Assembly (NCBI GenBank): GCA_002751075.1
Contig: NAOQ01000327.1
Span: 16,727-72,212, forward strand
Direction of reading: 5' to 3'
DNA from: Ichthyophonus hoferi
Taxonomy: Eukaryota > Opisthokonta > Ichthyosporea > Ichthyophonida > Ichthyophonidae
Length of the DNA stretch: 55,486 bases
The notes under the pieces are model-generated. The model was not told where the DNA came from and did no database searches. It was given only the letters and a program-made list of their open reading frames with translations. Both the position numbers and the translations under genes were made by a program. Of this stretch, positions 13,751-27,968 are shown piece after piece (the first letter of the stretch is position 1; each line of letters opens with the position of its first letter).

Positions 13751-16565
13751 CCAATAGCTTTTTTTATAGGGTATTGGTATGTAAGATGATGATATTTAAC
13801 CTCTGGCAATAATGCATGTAAGTATATTAGTATTATAGGGTGATAAGATCTAATTCCTACTGGTCTAACTTACCTTTATTTATATATATATATCTTTCAT
13901 TATAAATTGCCTCACTAAGATATAATTGGCCACCGTGGATGGTCTCAAGAACCTGAAACTGTGGTCTTAGCGATACATGGTTGTTTCTTAATAGCTTTTT
14001 TGGTTATAGGTCCTGTGGCCTTATTGGCTATATATAGCTAACATCTGGTATTGACTGAAGATCTAGCCACCACCTAAGAATGATTGAGCATTTTAAGATC
14101 TGTGTATATTGCCGTACTTAGCAGAGGAGTAAAGAACACTTTATTTCATTTCTGTTTCCCCCGAAAGGATCTTAGCCGTATCCTTTATACCAATGGTTCA
14201 GTCTCTGGGCACATAGTCCAATTATAAGTAAACACAATGTTGTAACTAACCATTTTTCTGCACGGCACGTCTTTTTACTGCAATATACACATGCATCGGT
14301 ATAAACTTATTTGTTTGCATGCTCACTATCATTAAAAAGTGCTATTTCAGTGGCCGCCTAACAGGAACAGTCGGAGTTAAAGGCTATCAATAACTTGGGT
14401 AACATAGTTTCAAAACCATCTGAACCAATTGGGTGAGGCTATAGTTAGATGGATGATATTATTGGCTGTTAGAGCTCGAATGACATGATTGTTTTACACC
14501 GGTTAGCGATCAAATATTGTTTTAAGTGAAGGATAATAGGGAAACTAAAATGAAAAAGTCAATTATACTCAAGTGTGAAAAAGGACAAAAAGTAGATCGG
14601 ACGTTTATAGAGATTTCATATATGTGGTATAGAAGCCTTGGAACTACCCCTTTATATTGTTACTTGTTGGCGTTTGCATGATGGAAAATATAATTTCCAG
14701 TCCAATAAAAATAAATGGTTGTCATTAGGTGCCATGTAGATAGCCCAATGGCTTCTTCTCGTCATAGCGACCTTGCGCCATGAGTGGCCACAATTTCGGC
14801 ATGATTTTACTCAATATCTCCATAAAGTATTTTAATAAAGGCTTCATTTTAATTTAATTTGGGCTATAAAACTTTTTCAAGATAAAAAAAGTAAATATGT
14901 AATATATAATAATAACAATGCAAGAGAAAAAAACAATATATACTTCAGCACAGTTACCTAAAGTAAAGTATCTTGTATGTGTTGGTGCTACTATACCGTT
15001 ATTTTATGCTCCACCTATAAATCTAGTGATTTGGTCCGTCTTTGGAGTATGAAAAGTGATTGTGATTAAATTAACCTAATTGCGACTGCAGATGACCTAA
15101 AGGTGTATTTTAGCTGAACTGTGAATTAGGTACATTATATGAGTTAAGTTGCCTTTTGAAAGAAGCCAGGGCAATTATATTAATGGTGGAGTTTAACGAC
15201 AGAAATATAGTAATGTACTGTTATTTATATTAAAAAAGTATAATTCTGACTAGATGTAGTAAAATTAAGGGTTAGGTTGGATGCATGTATATAATAAAAT
15301 GATTAGCTTTGAGATGGTATATATAGCATACCGTTTGTCTAGATTCTCTCGGTCTCATAAATTGAAATGGCTGTGGTTTCTACTCTAATACCAATGCATT
15401 TATTATTTATAAATGAAATAACAATTTTTCCTTGGTAATTAATTATGAGGGATTTGGTGACTACTCGGTTGAAAAAATAATATAAATACCATGCCATCCA
15501 ATCAGCTAACAGTGTTAAAACACACCCAGTCTTCCACTTCAACTGCAGCGATCTCGTATATAGCTATGTAAGGAGTGTCGAATATAGTGCATACATAACA
15601 GGGCAATATTGTTAAAATTAATTAATTAGCTAGGTTGTTCATTAGTCTATGCAATATATTGTACTTTTGGATATAAAGAGCTTAGTCTGTGACAAGACTG
15701 TGCTACGAGTGTCTACAGTGAGACTGGATGCAAATCTTTTGGATTTATTGTTTCCCTGCTTGCAACCGTCGACTGCCACCCAGGACGGAGATACGGAGAT
15801 AATATCTATAATGGCTGAAATTGGCAGACAGTCTCAACAAAGTAGATGATGCCTACCATGCCTCAAAAAAATGAAAGCTTTATAATAACAATTACATGGC
15901 CATGTCATAAAACATTACATCAACATACGTTTCTAAAGTTATAATAATACATAATGCATAATTTAAAAATAGTAATTAAAATGTATCAAATATAGAAAGT
16001 GAACAAGCAAGAATGCGTATCAACAACATGATAACACTTGCAAAGCAGCTCATATTGCAACAATACCTAAAATGTTGAAAGTGTATTTATAATGCTACTC
16101 TTAAAAAGGATTGCATTGATTGTCAAGATTCAGAATAGATCAACTAGGAAGGTAACAGCATGAAAGTAGTTCATGCTTGCAGGTATGGAAATGAAAGAGA
16201 GTAGTCAAAATACAAACAATGCTAAGGCCCCTATAGTTAGGGTCTTCTTTATTGCAATAGTTCCATCATACACTAGACTGCATTAAAGTATATTACATTG
16301 TTTGCCCGTAGCTAATTGAAGAGTCCAGTATGTATGTATAAAGAATAAAAGCTGCTTGGTCATACAGGGATGTTTGATATTCCCTGTATGAAACGTATAC
16401 AAGCTCTGTCATCAATACAAGAGATGATAGATCTGCATATATTTTTGCGTCAAAACATACTCAAAAAATGAGCACGAACTATATAAAAGTAAGGGGAAAG
16501 ATCGCCTCCTATTAAAGTAATAAACATCAAAGCATAGCGAAATATATTTTCTCCATCCAATGTTA
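13751..16565. other. Convergent intergenic spacer between SRP72 and PES1
   Basis: No recognisable gene. The longest open frames are 60-90 codons with no family resemblance and no sensible splice sites. One at 15649-15849 (+) was considered and rejected. The DNA is AT-rich with scattered CCAAT/ATTGG words. The stretch must contain the 3' UTR of PES1, since transcription enters from the right. Confidence 0.5.
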
Positions 16566-19500
16566 TTAATTGGAGCTCTTCTGCTTCTTTGCCTTGGAAG
16601 CTGAGGAAGCGTCTTGCTCAGCCCTTCTCTTAGTAAGTTTCTCAACCTGCACAGAATATCCGTTAGCTTACATTTGATATACACATATATATAGTAATAG
16701 ATAATAGATGTATATGTAGAAGGAGTAAATACGGGATATATATAATGGCCAAAACAATTTAGAGAAGTTCATTTAGCACAACAAAGGGCAAAACGTTGAG
16801 CGTAAAAACAAAACAGATCCAGGAAAGTGTGACGGCGTAAAAAATATTATCCTGTAGGCAATGAAGCCGGAGGAAGAAAAACAGAAAGAGATAGAAAAAG
16901 AAAGAAAAAGAGATATATGTATATATCACATTATACATACCTCTTCAGCCTTGGCCTTCTGACCGTACTTAATCTTATTGTAGAGGTTAAGATGTTTCTT
17001 GCTCATCATGGTTTTCGCCAACTCCTTGGCTTCCTCCTCTTCCTTTTCAGTCTTAGTCCTAGAGTGTTCATATAAACCCGTTAGCAAAGTCCCGCAATAA
17101 TGGTACTCAAAGCTAGCAGCTTTACCCTATCTAGTATCGTTATATGCACTTTCCCAGGTATTCAACATGTTGTTTCCCTCTTAATAGACCCAAACGTATA
17201 TACTTACCACAAGTCACTATCCAACCATCACAGTTATTAATACATAATGTTAAGACTCTACAAAACCCCGTACAATTTCTCTACACCAAAAGGTAGATAA
17301 GCCGAGGATATCCTTCCATCTAGCCTACAAATACAATCACTTACTTCTTGACGGCAGTCTTTTTCTTCTCATTCTTCTTCTGGGAGAAAGCAATGCCCTT
17401 GGCCTCTGCCTCCATCTCCTGCTTGTGAAGCTCCTCGCTATCCGAGTCCTGTGATAGGATAAATGTCAGTGAAAAATTGGAATTGTGCGTATCGGATTGA
17501 TATGATTGAAGCAAGATTTAACATAAGCTGTTCAATGGTAAAATTAAAATGTAAGAGATAAGATATTTTAGTAGAAAATGAAAATGATAGCCGAAACGGA
17601 GGGGCGGTGTAGAGTGCATTAGAGAAATGGATTGAACTGGTTATAGAAGATGTAAAAGGCCAAACCAGGGTGTCATTGTATAATGTCAATGAGTTCTATA
17701 ATAAAAAAATGAAGTAGAGGGGATGCCAATAGACCACATATACTAATACGATATCGTCGAAAAATAATGGAAGATATAAAACAGTACATAAAATATACCG
17801 TGAAATATACAAAGGACTGACAGAAATAGATAGGAAAGAACATGTCAATAATCAGAAACTGGATGACTATGTAGACAGCACAGAGCAGGGGAAACATACC
17901 ACTTCAACTTCCTCGTCGTCCTCCTCAGGCTGACGCTTGGGCTGACTAGGGTCATAGTCACCTTCACGCACCTCCACGAAGGGGGAAAGGTGTGGAGGAA
18001 GCATATCTCCTGGAGCGTATTCATCGGCTGTACATTGTATTGTGTTAATGCTAAGCCTTCACAAAACAGTGGCAGGAAGGTTAACGACATTCTAATTATC
18101 TTGTACTCATTTAAAGGCATATGTTTCTGTGTAAACTCATTAAATACAATATATTACCGCAATACTACTCGCTAAATTTTAAAATAATGAAGATATTGGT
18201 TGCCTTTGAAGTATTGAAAAATAAAATGGCATATAATACAAGGAGAGCAATTGCTCACCAATCACAATTGAAAGTAATGAAGGCATGCATTCCCTGTCAA
18301 CTACGCCATTGGTTTCATATCAGTAACAATGCAACAACATTAGCAATTGTGATTAATATATTACAGTTATATATAAACACGCATATATAACAATATACCC
18401 CGATATACTCTAACACATTACAATACATTCCAACATACTCTACATAGTCCAATATAGTCTAATACAATGCAAGGTATTAGAACACATACCATTCAACACA
18501 GAACGAGCATTAATGCAATCATAGATCCACTGGGGCTGCACGTAAAGGCGACCAGGGTGGTCCTTGCTAGGATTAGGCCTGTCAACAACCATATGTGTAA
18601 TAGAAGCATCATTCTCCTCACATGCATCCTTAGTAAGCTCACTCAGACCATACCACGACACTTTGCCACCCAGACTACGAATGACAAACTCGAGAGATTC
18701 GTAGGGTACCTGAGGGTGTCTTATTTGGTAAGTAGATGAAACGTCACAAACAATCATATTAGTCTTATATAGTAGTAATGATGTCATATCTTGGTATGTG
18801 TATCGAAAGTATATATATATATATATATCTTTGGCAACACTTGTATAGGCATTTATAATATGTCTAGATATACATATAATGTACTCCTCTAAATATTATT
18901 CTCTTCTGTTATAACCAACAAATGTGTTGTATTTGTTTACGTAAGCAATGCAGTTTAATCTATTAATCGTAGAAGTTCAAAAATATGTTTCAGGAACCGT
19001 ACCTAATCCAAGTAACCACTATTTATATATCCTAAATACGATTGGACTTGTCAATCAACCTAAAATACCCCCAAAACTAAAAACATACATATTATATACA
19101 ACGCCATACAGGTAAACACGTATATGTTGCCAAGGTAACAGGAGAAAGTCTGCTGCTAACACTATTTTATTTCTAGGTACTTAATATAGTCGGATATTCA
19201 TGTATACATGCATGTATATATGCAAGTATGTATGTATAACAAAAACTCGAAAGATTACGGACCTCTCTGGACAGGAAGAAGTTGCACTCTGAGAAGAGAG
19301 TCTTGTAGAGGGTATTCTCTTTTTCCTTATCCATAGCCTAATGATGGTATATCTGTTAGTATCTGGAAACATTTATCCTCTTATAGACCAATTGCAAGCA
19401 TTAACTATACCTAATACAACAAAAGCATTGGCTCCAGGACCCTAAAAGTTTAAATTGTAAATAAATCGTAACAATAAGTTATCATTATGATATTAGAAAA

Positions 19501-22500
19501 AAAAAATGTCTATAACAGCACCAAAAACGACAGTACTTAAAAATACGTTGTTCATACTGGCGTCATAAATTCAGCATAAGTAGTAAAAATTGGTTTATGA
19601 TTGGTAGGATATATCTATACTTGAGAAGTCAATACTTTTTATAATCGGTGGCCAATCGGTGTAGATAATAAATCGCTTTAAATTTCTATTAACCTTGGGT
19701 ATACGTGTTTAAAAATAAATAAATTCGGTATGAACCAATCATTTATCTTCTTCTCAATCCCTTACCTCCTGCAGGCTGTTCAATTCATCACCGCCTGGGG
19801 CAGCAGCAACAAAACTATCCAGGACTGGCTCATCATTGGCTGCGGGGGCATCCTCGTCCGCACCCTCTGCAATACAGGGATTGGTGGTTAAAAAATGTGA
19901 AAATCAGTTAAAATGTAATGATTGGAAGTAAGTAAAGAAAAAAGTACGATCGAAATGGAACTAGACTGCAGGTGTGACCAAACAATGGAAAATTATTCAA
20001 AAAAACTTGGAGATGGAAATCCATTGATATAAAAAAATTAAAAATGTGAAATGTAAAACAATTAGACATTATATGCATGATTTTAGACCACTGAAGAATT
20101 AAACGTGTAAATAAAACCTATGTGAAATTAAAGACCATATACTTTTGGATGTATATATTTAATAATAATAAAAAATAGCATTAAATACATACCATCCTTA
20201 ATGGTGTGAAGAACAGTGGACAGAGTCGCCATACGTTCCTTTCTCTCCTCCTATAATCACCATAGCAACACTATTAGTCTATTGGTAGGTATATATAGAC
20301 CACGCTTTCTTTGCATTTATATATGCATGCATTTATAAATATAATAAAACACTCCTATGCGTTCATTAATTAATTACTTATAATTCGCATTTGGTAATAT
20401 ATAGCCATTGGTACAATTGGGTGAAAGAATAGAGAAACTTACTGGTGTTCAGTTAAAAATCCTTAATTAGTAATTCATATTAAAACAGGAAAACAATGAT
20501 AATGAGCCAATACATTACCTCATTATCCTCCTCCTCCTCCTCCTCATCGCTTGCTTTCTCCTCTTCAACTGGGGTGTCATCCTTGACTGCAATCCTCAAT
20601 GTGTTGTCTTTTTGTTCCATTACCAGTGCTCTCAGACCACCACCAATGGAATCGGAGTTGGCGTCCAATCTATTGGGAGATAAAAGATGATTATTAAGAG
20701 GTGAGTAATAAATAAAGCCTATATAAATAGTACATATCCCGTAAAAATACAAGAACATGTACCTATCGATATTGATGTATATGCACAAATAACCCTTAAA
20801 CATGACAGATATAGACGCAAAAAATAAAAATATAAGTAAAAACAAAATAGTATGAGAAGCATATATAGCGAAAATCAAATAAATAAAAAGTGAAATGTAA
20901 AGATTACAAAGAAATGGATTGATTTTAGGGCCCTACCTCGGAGGGTATACAAGGTTGATGGAATGGTACAACTTGAAGTTGACGAAGCCCAACATGGTAG
21001 TATAGAACTCCAGAAAAGTGAGCATCACACGGAAGTCGACATCCTCAGGAACCTGTATGATTGAGTCATAACTAGATTAAGTACAAGTAATAAGGCTTGA
21101 TTGGACGGGGTAAGATGTGGTGACGTAGCGATGTGATGGTAGATAATTGGAGAAATAGACGCAACTAAATTATATTTATTAAGAAATAGAGTTATTGTGA
21201 TATGATATGGGCACAATGCTGTAAGATATGTTTTCTTAAATACATTGTTGTATATTATAGGGGTAAGAAAGAAAAAGAAAGAGATTTAAAATGGAATAGC
21301 AAATAGTACCTTCTGACTGAAGCTGTAAGGTACAATCCAGTTGACGGTCTGTCCCATAATTTCAGCCTGATAGTAGATGCCCTGATGGCAAGGATGGGTT
21401 TGTTAGATAGAGTTGATTAGCTAATTATATATAAAAACATGAAAAATATATGAATAGCTCATAGGCTGTGTACACATGTGTGTGTATATTGATTTTTTCT
21501 TTAAAGTAAATGATAAATAAAACAATATGCTGGGAATGTAAAATATGGACTTCGCAAGAGTGGCATAAGATTCCACTCACAACCAATAGACATCCAACAC
21601 TAATATAAAAGCCATGAAAACGCCGGCATAAAACATACACAAATATACCCCATCCCATCTACGAATACACTAATCTGTATATATGTATATATATATACAG
21701 AGCATTATCACATCTTACGGAATCGCTTTAATGCTTACCTTGATAGACAGGAAGGTCTTTCTCAGAGCACCATTGATGACAACAAAGTTCATGAATTCCT
21801 TAACCAAACGTTCACACTGGTCGACAAACTCTGACTTGACTTTAGTGCTACGAGGCATGGCACTGTATGTACAGGTGTGATTGTATAGGATCGTCAATGA
21901 ACCAGTAGAGGCATATATATATAGTATATAGTATAATCTCATTATAAGGCTGGAATCGCATGTACATATACTTCAGTTAACGCGCTCTTCCCATCTACAA
22001 TTATTATTTAATGCAACCAAATACTACAATATTATACCTCACAATCACTTACCGGAACAAAAACACCATACACAAGGCATCGTCCAGATCACGGATAGCA
22101 TCCACAAAGGTAGGGTACCTGTGGTGGTATGTTAAGGTTAGAAAATACATGTCGCACTTTACAGAACACATGTCATTTGATAAGGTTAAATAAACTTATT
22201 CGGAGCAAGAGTATTAAGTAGTAACACATCAAGCGGTAAAATTCCAGCAACAATTTAAAAGAATTGCTTTTGTATATATAGTATGTCACGATAAAGACTG
22301 GGCAGTAAGAAAGGGTTCACTCAGAGAGAATAGCTGCAATAAGAAATGATAAGCAGAAAGATGATTACCTTTCTTTCACCAAATGGTCTACGCTGTATAC
22401 AGGGGCGTTCTCCTCCAGTTTAAGAGCAGTCTTGTTGTCTCTCTTGGCCACGGCCTTTTTCAGTTTCTTAATGAAAGACTTGAAGCCACGGAACTTCTCC

Positions 22501-22949
22501 AGGAGTGGCTCATGCTAAAAGATAAAGAAGTGTATATTGTTAATGTATTTGGGATAGATGGTTTAGCGCGTTTAATGCTGAAAATAAAACGGAACACGGA
22601 CGACTGCATATGTGTATATATATATGGCCTGAATATAGGCTAAATAGAAAACCATAAGATGGAGTATATTTAATCATGATTATATTCCTGTAGACTTTTA
22701 CATAACCATGCATATGATTGGATCTGCTCCAACAATCATTACTACAAGAAAGAAAACAAAGAAGAAGAAAAACAAGAAAAAACAAAGACAGAGATTAAAG
22801 GAAATATATCGTCAAGAATTTGATGCTCAATAAAAACACTATAAAGAAAATATATATTTAAAAATAATCACAAAAACGTATGCTTGTACATAATCACATA
22901 ACTTTATTTGTTCAAATACTACATACAGAAAGAAGGATAAAAAAGAAAA

Positions 22950-22980
<31 letters not shown>

Positions 22981-24354
22981 GAAAAGCAAAAGAGAGAGAT
23001 ATAAAATGAGTGGGAACGTACAGTCAAGAACTTAATGTCCTTGGTATAATAGTAGGTGGCAGTAGGCCCAGATTTAAGCTTACGGGTGTTGTTAGGCTCG
23101 CGGGGGAAAATTCCTTTAAGAATGCATAGCCGTCTGAGAAGAAACAAGAAGGATTAGTCATACAGATAAGCCTGGCTTGGATTGAAATTGGTGATAGGCA
23201 TATAAAATTTTTATCGGTTAGGAGTAATTTGTAAATAAATGTGATGTAGACAAGACAGGGAGGCAAATAAAGTTCAAATTTCAGAATAGTTATAGAGTTG
23301 AAAGTATCGTTCGGTGTATGTTTATGTGTATAGAGTGGAAAAACAAAAGTGTGATTACATGCAAATCAGCTATAGTCTATGCGGTAGTTATGTGTTTTTT
23401 TATCCCATTAATTTGCGTGAGATTGTCAAAAGGTGTAATAAAAATAAAATAAAATAGCTGTGTGGTGGCACCATAATAGGCAAGGATATAATAATGCTTT
23501 ACGTTGAATTAAAAATGCAGCGTATAATAATTAATAATAATAAGCAATCACGCCATTAAAGGTAATAAAAACTTACATAAAGCTACAATATCACTCTTTT
23601 GACTGTATCCACTGGCTAACATATAAATAAAAAATATAAAAAATATAAAAATATAAATAGATAACTATAATATAGCGTGATATAATATAATCAAGAGTTT
23701 GCTTAGAAAGTACTCAATCAAAATTCCCCTATATAATGAGTGGATTAAAATTATAACTGACCTGAAGTCGGGCAAGCTCAACTGGAGCTTCCTCAAGGCC
23801 TGAGTTCTGGAGATGAAGGCAATAGCCGACCCTCTGGTTCCCTATATATTGTAGTAAGAAAATATAAAAAAACAATAAAAAAAACAACTATATTCATTAA
23901 CAGTCTTAGCACTGTTAAACACTTTGTTAACTGTAAATAACCCAAATTTTAAAATGAAGACTTTGATGGATTACGGAGTCACCACTCAGGCCAAACAAAC
24001 TATTTGATTTCAAGTTTTCATGCTTCATATGCTGCGCTTTTACATAGCCCCTCTCCAGTCTCTTGCTTTCAGATCCACACGTGTACAGTTATATAAACAC
24101 GTATAATTTAGACAGGCAGTGATACGATAAATACATTCATATAACCTTCAGTAAGTCCAGCCACAATTACACCCACAAACCCATCCACTCAATCCTAAAT
24201 TACCAAGTCCTTTTGTACTATTTCATATAAAATATATAATTGACAGAATTCTCATGTGGCTACACTCCTGAACCACGTAGTAATAAATAAAGTAGAATCA
24301 AAAATAAGAAATAAAAAAACAGTAATCTTGTACCTTTTTCAACAGACGTCCCAT
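16566..24354 (-). CDS. PES1: Pescadillo homologue, 17 exons
   Basis: PES1 is the core of the PeBoW complex (PES1-BOP1-WDR12), needed in the nucleolus for 60S ribosome maturation. Exons in transcript order: 24334-24354, 23762-23841, 23022-23133, 22369-22514, 22053-22118, 21739-21862, 21310-21381, 20937-21052, 20519-20669, 20193-20250, 19766-19866, 19263-19337, 18490-18709, 17900-18027, 17345-17448, 16941-17058, 16566-16646. All phases close and give 590 residues (human 588). The N-terminal Pescadillo domain (about 1-250) shows [29 protein letters not shown] and [20 protein letters not shown]. An acidic linker (about 270-350) precedes a BRCT domain (about 355-450) with [12 protein letters not shown] and [17 protein letters not shown]. 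Next comes [19 protein letters not shown], then a Lys/Glu-rich nuclear-type tail. Exon 1 is tiny (MGRLLKK). The start is fixed by the conserved MG..KK beginning. The gene is divergent from MIX23. Confidence 0.96.
22937..22987. repeat. Polypurine (GAAAAA)n tract in PES1 intron
   Basis: An uninterrupted A/G tract on + built of GAAAAA units, just 3' (on the coding strand) of the exon 23022-23133. On the transcript it is a long polypyrimidine tract downstream of the donor. It may be simple repeat only. Confidence 0.7.
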
Positions 24355-24968
24355 TATGATATATAAATAGAGATTGCTTTCGTGTTTAGTTCGATACTCT
24401 TACTATTTCAACCTATGTTAATAGGAGGATTCTACACGCTAGTGCCTAAGCAAAATCTATATGCAAAAATATAGATTCTAATTAAAAACTAACAACTAAA
24501 GTGCAGAATGTAGAGATAACAGACAGATACACATGTACATGTGTAATAACTCCCACGCGCGCGCGCACCCGCAGGCATTGTTAAATTATACACGTGAACG
24601 GTACTGTTACGAAATAGCCAATCACCAGACGAATTACCATAAAGGCTCCTCGTGGGTCATTTCTATTGGTTGCAATAATCTCAATTAATATACAGGTGAT
24701 ATGCATGTTTTACTTATAAGTAAATAAGCTATTTTAAATTGTTTAACGTATTTTAAAATATATATCTAATTTGTAATTTATATATAAACCTTTAATTTGA
24801 ATTAACTATTTTTTATCAGTCACTCCGTTTGGTTGATTTAGTCAAATTTAAAATAAAATTTTGGGACGGCGGCATCTACACCGCATGGTGCAAGCACTAA
24901 TTATTTATATCTTGTAATTTTATGTATTTTATATTTATTTTCTTTATTATTTAGTGAAAAAAAAAAAT
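24355..24968. promoter_or_regulatory. Putative bidirectional promoter, PES1 / MIX23
   Basis: 614 bp separate the divergent start codons of PES1 (-) and MIX23 (+). Near 24555 there is a GC-rich island of alternating CG ('cgcgcgcgcacccgc'), exceptional in this AT-rich window. CCAAT-type words follow at about 24618 ('ccaatcacc') and, in reverse orientation, at about 24664 ('attggttgc'). Paired CCAAT boxes near a CpG-rich patch are typical of shared TATA-less housekeeping promoters in animals. That it drives both genes is inference from the arrangement. Confidence 0.6.
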
Positions 24969-26531
24969 ATGTCTACACCAAATATTGTGTCTGTGAAAGA
25001 CAAAGTGAACTTGCCTACCATTCCTTGTGAAGATTATACCTTGTTCAAGCAAGCATTGAATAAACTCCGTATGGTTGATGATTTTGTAGTTCAGAAATTA
25101 AACACGGCTATACCCACCGACACCTTTAAACGGGCTGAATCCATTGGAACCAAACAACAAAGATGTAGCGAGTTCTGTTCTGAGGTAAGGAATTGTGCTT
25201 TTTTCCAGCAGTGCAATTGGATTATAATTGTGTTAAGAATATATTTGCTTTCCTAAGCTCTTATAGAACATATGGTACATATTGGATGAATAACCTTTAA
25301 GGGCTCCCTTAGCAAAGATTAACCACTATAGATAATATTATGAGATGTGGTGATTTTTAGACTGAGCTGAACTGTATTTTTATACTGAAACTTTTTATAT
25401 TAATAGGAGGGGCGGTATAAGCACACGATAGCATGTACAAGAAATTCTTGATTATTCGTGGTGTGAAAGGAGTTTCTCTCTGTAAATATAATTTCCTTTA
25501 TGTATATTTTTTTTTCCATAAACGGGCAAGGATGTATACATCGTGCTCATACGACTAGGTCATATATATTATACACAGCTTGAAATTGCGTATGAAGGTA
25601 GGAAGCATGCTATTAGTGCCTGCATAAGCAAAACGGAGGCCCAAGTGACCGAGCTGAGAGCACTAAGGGCAAAGGATAGAGACGATGTTGTGATTAGTGA
25701 GCAGTTGTCAGACACCCAGAGACGGGTACGTAAAAAGTGTATGTGTCGAGTGATTTATTACACTGGCCTTTATTGCAGGCTGTAGTAGATGATAGCACGG
25801 ATATATATGCGTGTATGTGTAAGTCAAGGGTAGTTCTTACTTATATATATATTATTGGATATAAGCAAACACTTGCAAGTATTTTATTGTTTTTATGTTC
25901 CTAGCGTAAAACTTGTTCCACAATCTGATTGGATTATCAGCCCATTAACTCTAAATACTAATTAAGAAAAAGCATTTCTGTATATGCTAATAAATGAATA
26001 TAATCACATTTATCAGGAATAATCTATCTAACTGCTCCGAAGGCTTTGGTTCTAACATAGATATATCTTCTTACTGAAAAAAGAACGACCATTTAGTTGT
26101 TCATTGACATTTCTGTATTTCCTACTATGTGTATCTGACTAAGTCGTGTCTTTTTCTTATTTCATTTTGTAATAATCCTAGTCTATAGTCTACTATTAAC
26201 ACATTTAATCTGCCATTGAGAAATATATCACCATATATCTCTCTTCACTATTTTACTTTAAACCAAGTCATATAATTTTTCCTTCAATCTGTCTTTGCTT
26301 CTATAATATATTCTTCCTTTTATTTCTATTTTCCCTTTTATCCTAGTCTCATTATACTATTCCCTTCTCTTACCTACTATTACTACTACTACCACTATCA
26401 TTTTAACCTGATCTCTATCTCTCCAGTTGAGGATGATGCAGAGTGAATTGGTGGTAGAAACCATTGTTGAAGAAAGGACAACCAAGATCTTTAAAGAACG
26501 ATGCAGTTCCTTTGAGGTTCTACAACGCTAA
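24969..26531 (+). CDS. MIX23: MIX23 / CCDC58 mitochondrial protein, 3 exons
   Basis: MIX23 (animal CCDC58) is a small mitochondrial intermembrane-space protein tied to protein import in yeast. Exons 24969-25184, 25579-25725 and 26427-26531 splice in phase 0 to 155 residues; the human protein is about 144. The match runs end to end: CEDYTLFKQALNKLRMVDD, then VQKLNTAIPT, a helical middle (RKHAISACISKTEAQVTELR), then MMQSELVVETIVEERTTKIF followed by KERC. Cysteines at the start of the domain, in RCSEFC, in SAC and in KERC fit the family's paired-cysteine layout for the intermembrane space. No cleavable presequence is seen. The stop lies six codons after SSFE. A cryptic donor at that point (GAG/GTTCTA) could extend the gene, but the length argues that this is the end. 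Divergent neighbour is PES1. Confidence 0.9.
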
Positions 26532-27600
26532 CCTACTCGTTATAGCCTTGGCTTATAACAGCAAACTTCTTTTGCTACCACCTAGTATGGGTGTAGGTGT
26601 GAGTTGGAATATACTATGAATTGTGTTTTGTGTTGTTGTTCTCTACTGATTTGAGATAGAAATGAAACCTTGTGGCATATACAACATTTTATTGCCACGT
26701 TCTAGGAGAGAGAATCAAGGAGATCTATACCGAATGGATATTTGACACTTCCATGTTGACCCATTTTTCTACTACATATGCATGAGTACATGTTTTATCA
26801 GTAGCCTGGTATATGTCATCTTTGTAACCTTGTTTTAGTAATCAATGCCTCCTCTACGATCACCATGGCATGAATGTCTCTATGATTTCCTATTACCACC
26901 TGTTCGTAGTACTAGCACTTTTAAATGCAATGGTTGTAAATAGATAGATTCAAAGTAAATTTCAAGTTTAAATTTTCAAACCTTCTTAAGGATTGGTTAT
27001 AGTATTGTTAATGTGATCTTTGTATCTCCTATTAGATACCGAATTTATTCATGTTTTACCTCACTTTTTTTATTTTTCAATTTATTTTTCTTGTGTTATA
27101 TAAAGGTTCCTGATAATTGACTTTATATTTTCACCAAAGCAATAATCGTTCTATTTATAACCTAGAAGTTGTTTGTAATCCCACTATGTGTTCATTAGTA
27201 TCTTAGCTGAGTCCCTGGGTGGATCTCAACCGCTTTAGTAAACAAGCATTTGAAGTTTGAATATGGCCAAGGTAAGTCGGGTAATATTGTTATTAATCCA
27301 AAAATAAATCTTTTCAATCATGCATTATGTCCCTTGTCCCTTTTTTGAACTTGGGGTATTGATAGACTGACAACACTAAATCATTACCTTGGTAGCCAGG
27401 ATAATATTATAATCTTCTTGTTAACTACTAGAAGCCTTAACGGACTGGACAATGCGTTAATATAATAGTTAGTGATGTACTTGCGTCAAAAATTGTTCAA
27501 AATGAAACCAGCGTCAGTAGTACTTAATTGTATTTGATGCACAAAATCCCTTTCTACTGCTAGTTGGTCTAGATAGCCATCACTGGGTAGGAGACCAGTT
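26532..27600. other. Non-coding DNA downstream of MIX23
   Basis: No gene, RNA or clear repeat recognised. It should contain the MIX23 3' UTR. Open frames are short and unlike known families. Confidence 0.4.
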
Positions 27601-27774
27601 GAATCTCCTGAGCTCTGCTTGTAGTGCATACAATTGGTCTGAATTCAGAGATGCTTTAAACTTCTTATCTTGCAACTTGTAATGTGTGCAATAGCAACTA
27701 TAATATAAATAACCGTGATCGTAGATAGGCATTATGTAAGTATCCTCTAATGCTCCAACTGTACCAGGCTGAAC

Positions 27775-27958
27775 TATACCTTTTTATCTTTAAAATAGGA
27801 ATTTTAATGAGAATCATCAAAATATTCAATAAAAACCAAAAGCGAAGATAAGATAATTCTTTTAGCTTTGAAAAATTAAAATTAATCACAACACTAAACT
27901 CATGTCACGTCACATAAAAGCCCGTTTAAAATTCCTATTTTGAAGATAAAATGGTATA
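27775..27958. mobile_element. 184-bp MITE, TA target site
   Basis: Begins TATACCTTTTTATC and ends with the inverse (GATAAAATGGTATA), with imperfect terminal inverted repeats of about 35 bp. It has no coding capacity. Its left arm shares phrases (AACCAAAAGCGAAGATAAGA, then TTTTAGCTTTGAAAA) with the inner TIR of the longer element at 27969-29373, so it is probably an internally deleted relative. It sits in repeat copy A1 at a position where intact copies have a single TA, which supports TA target duplication. Confidence 0.85.
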
Positions 27959-27968
27959 GTTGGCCTTC

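Noticed and set aside
15649-15849. 66-codon frame on + between SRP72 and PES1
   Set aside because: No family resemblance, no splice partners and no neighbouring coding signal; it could be chance.
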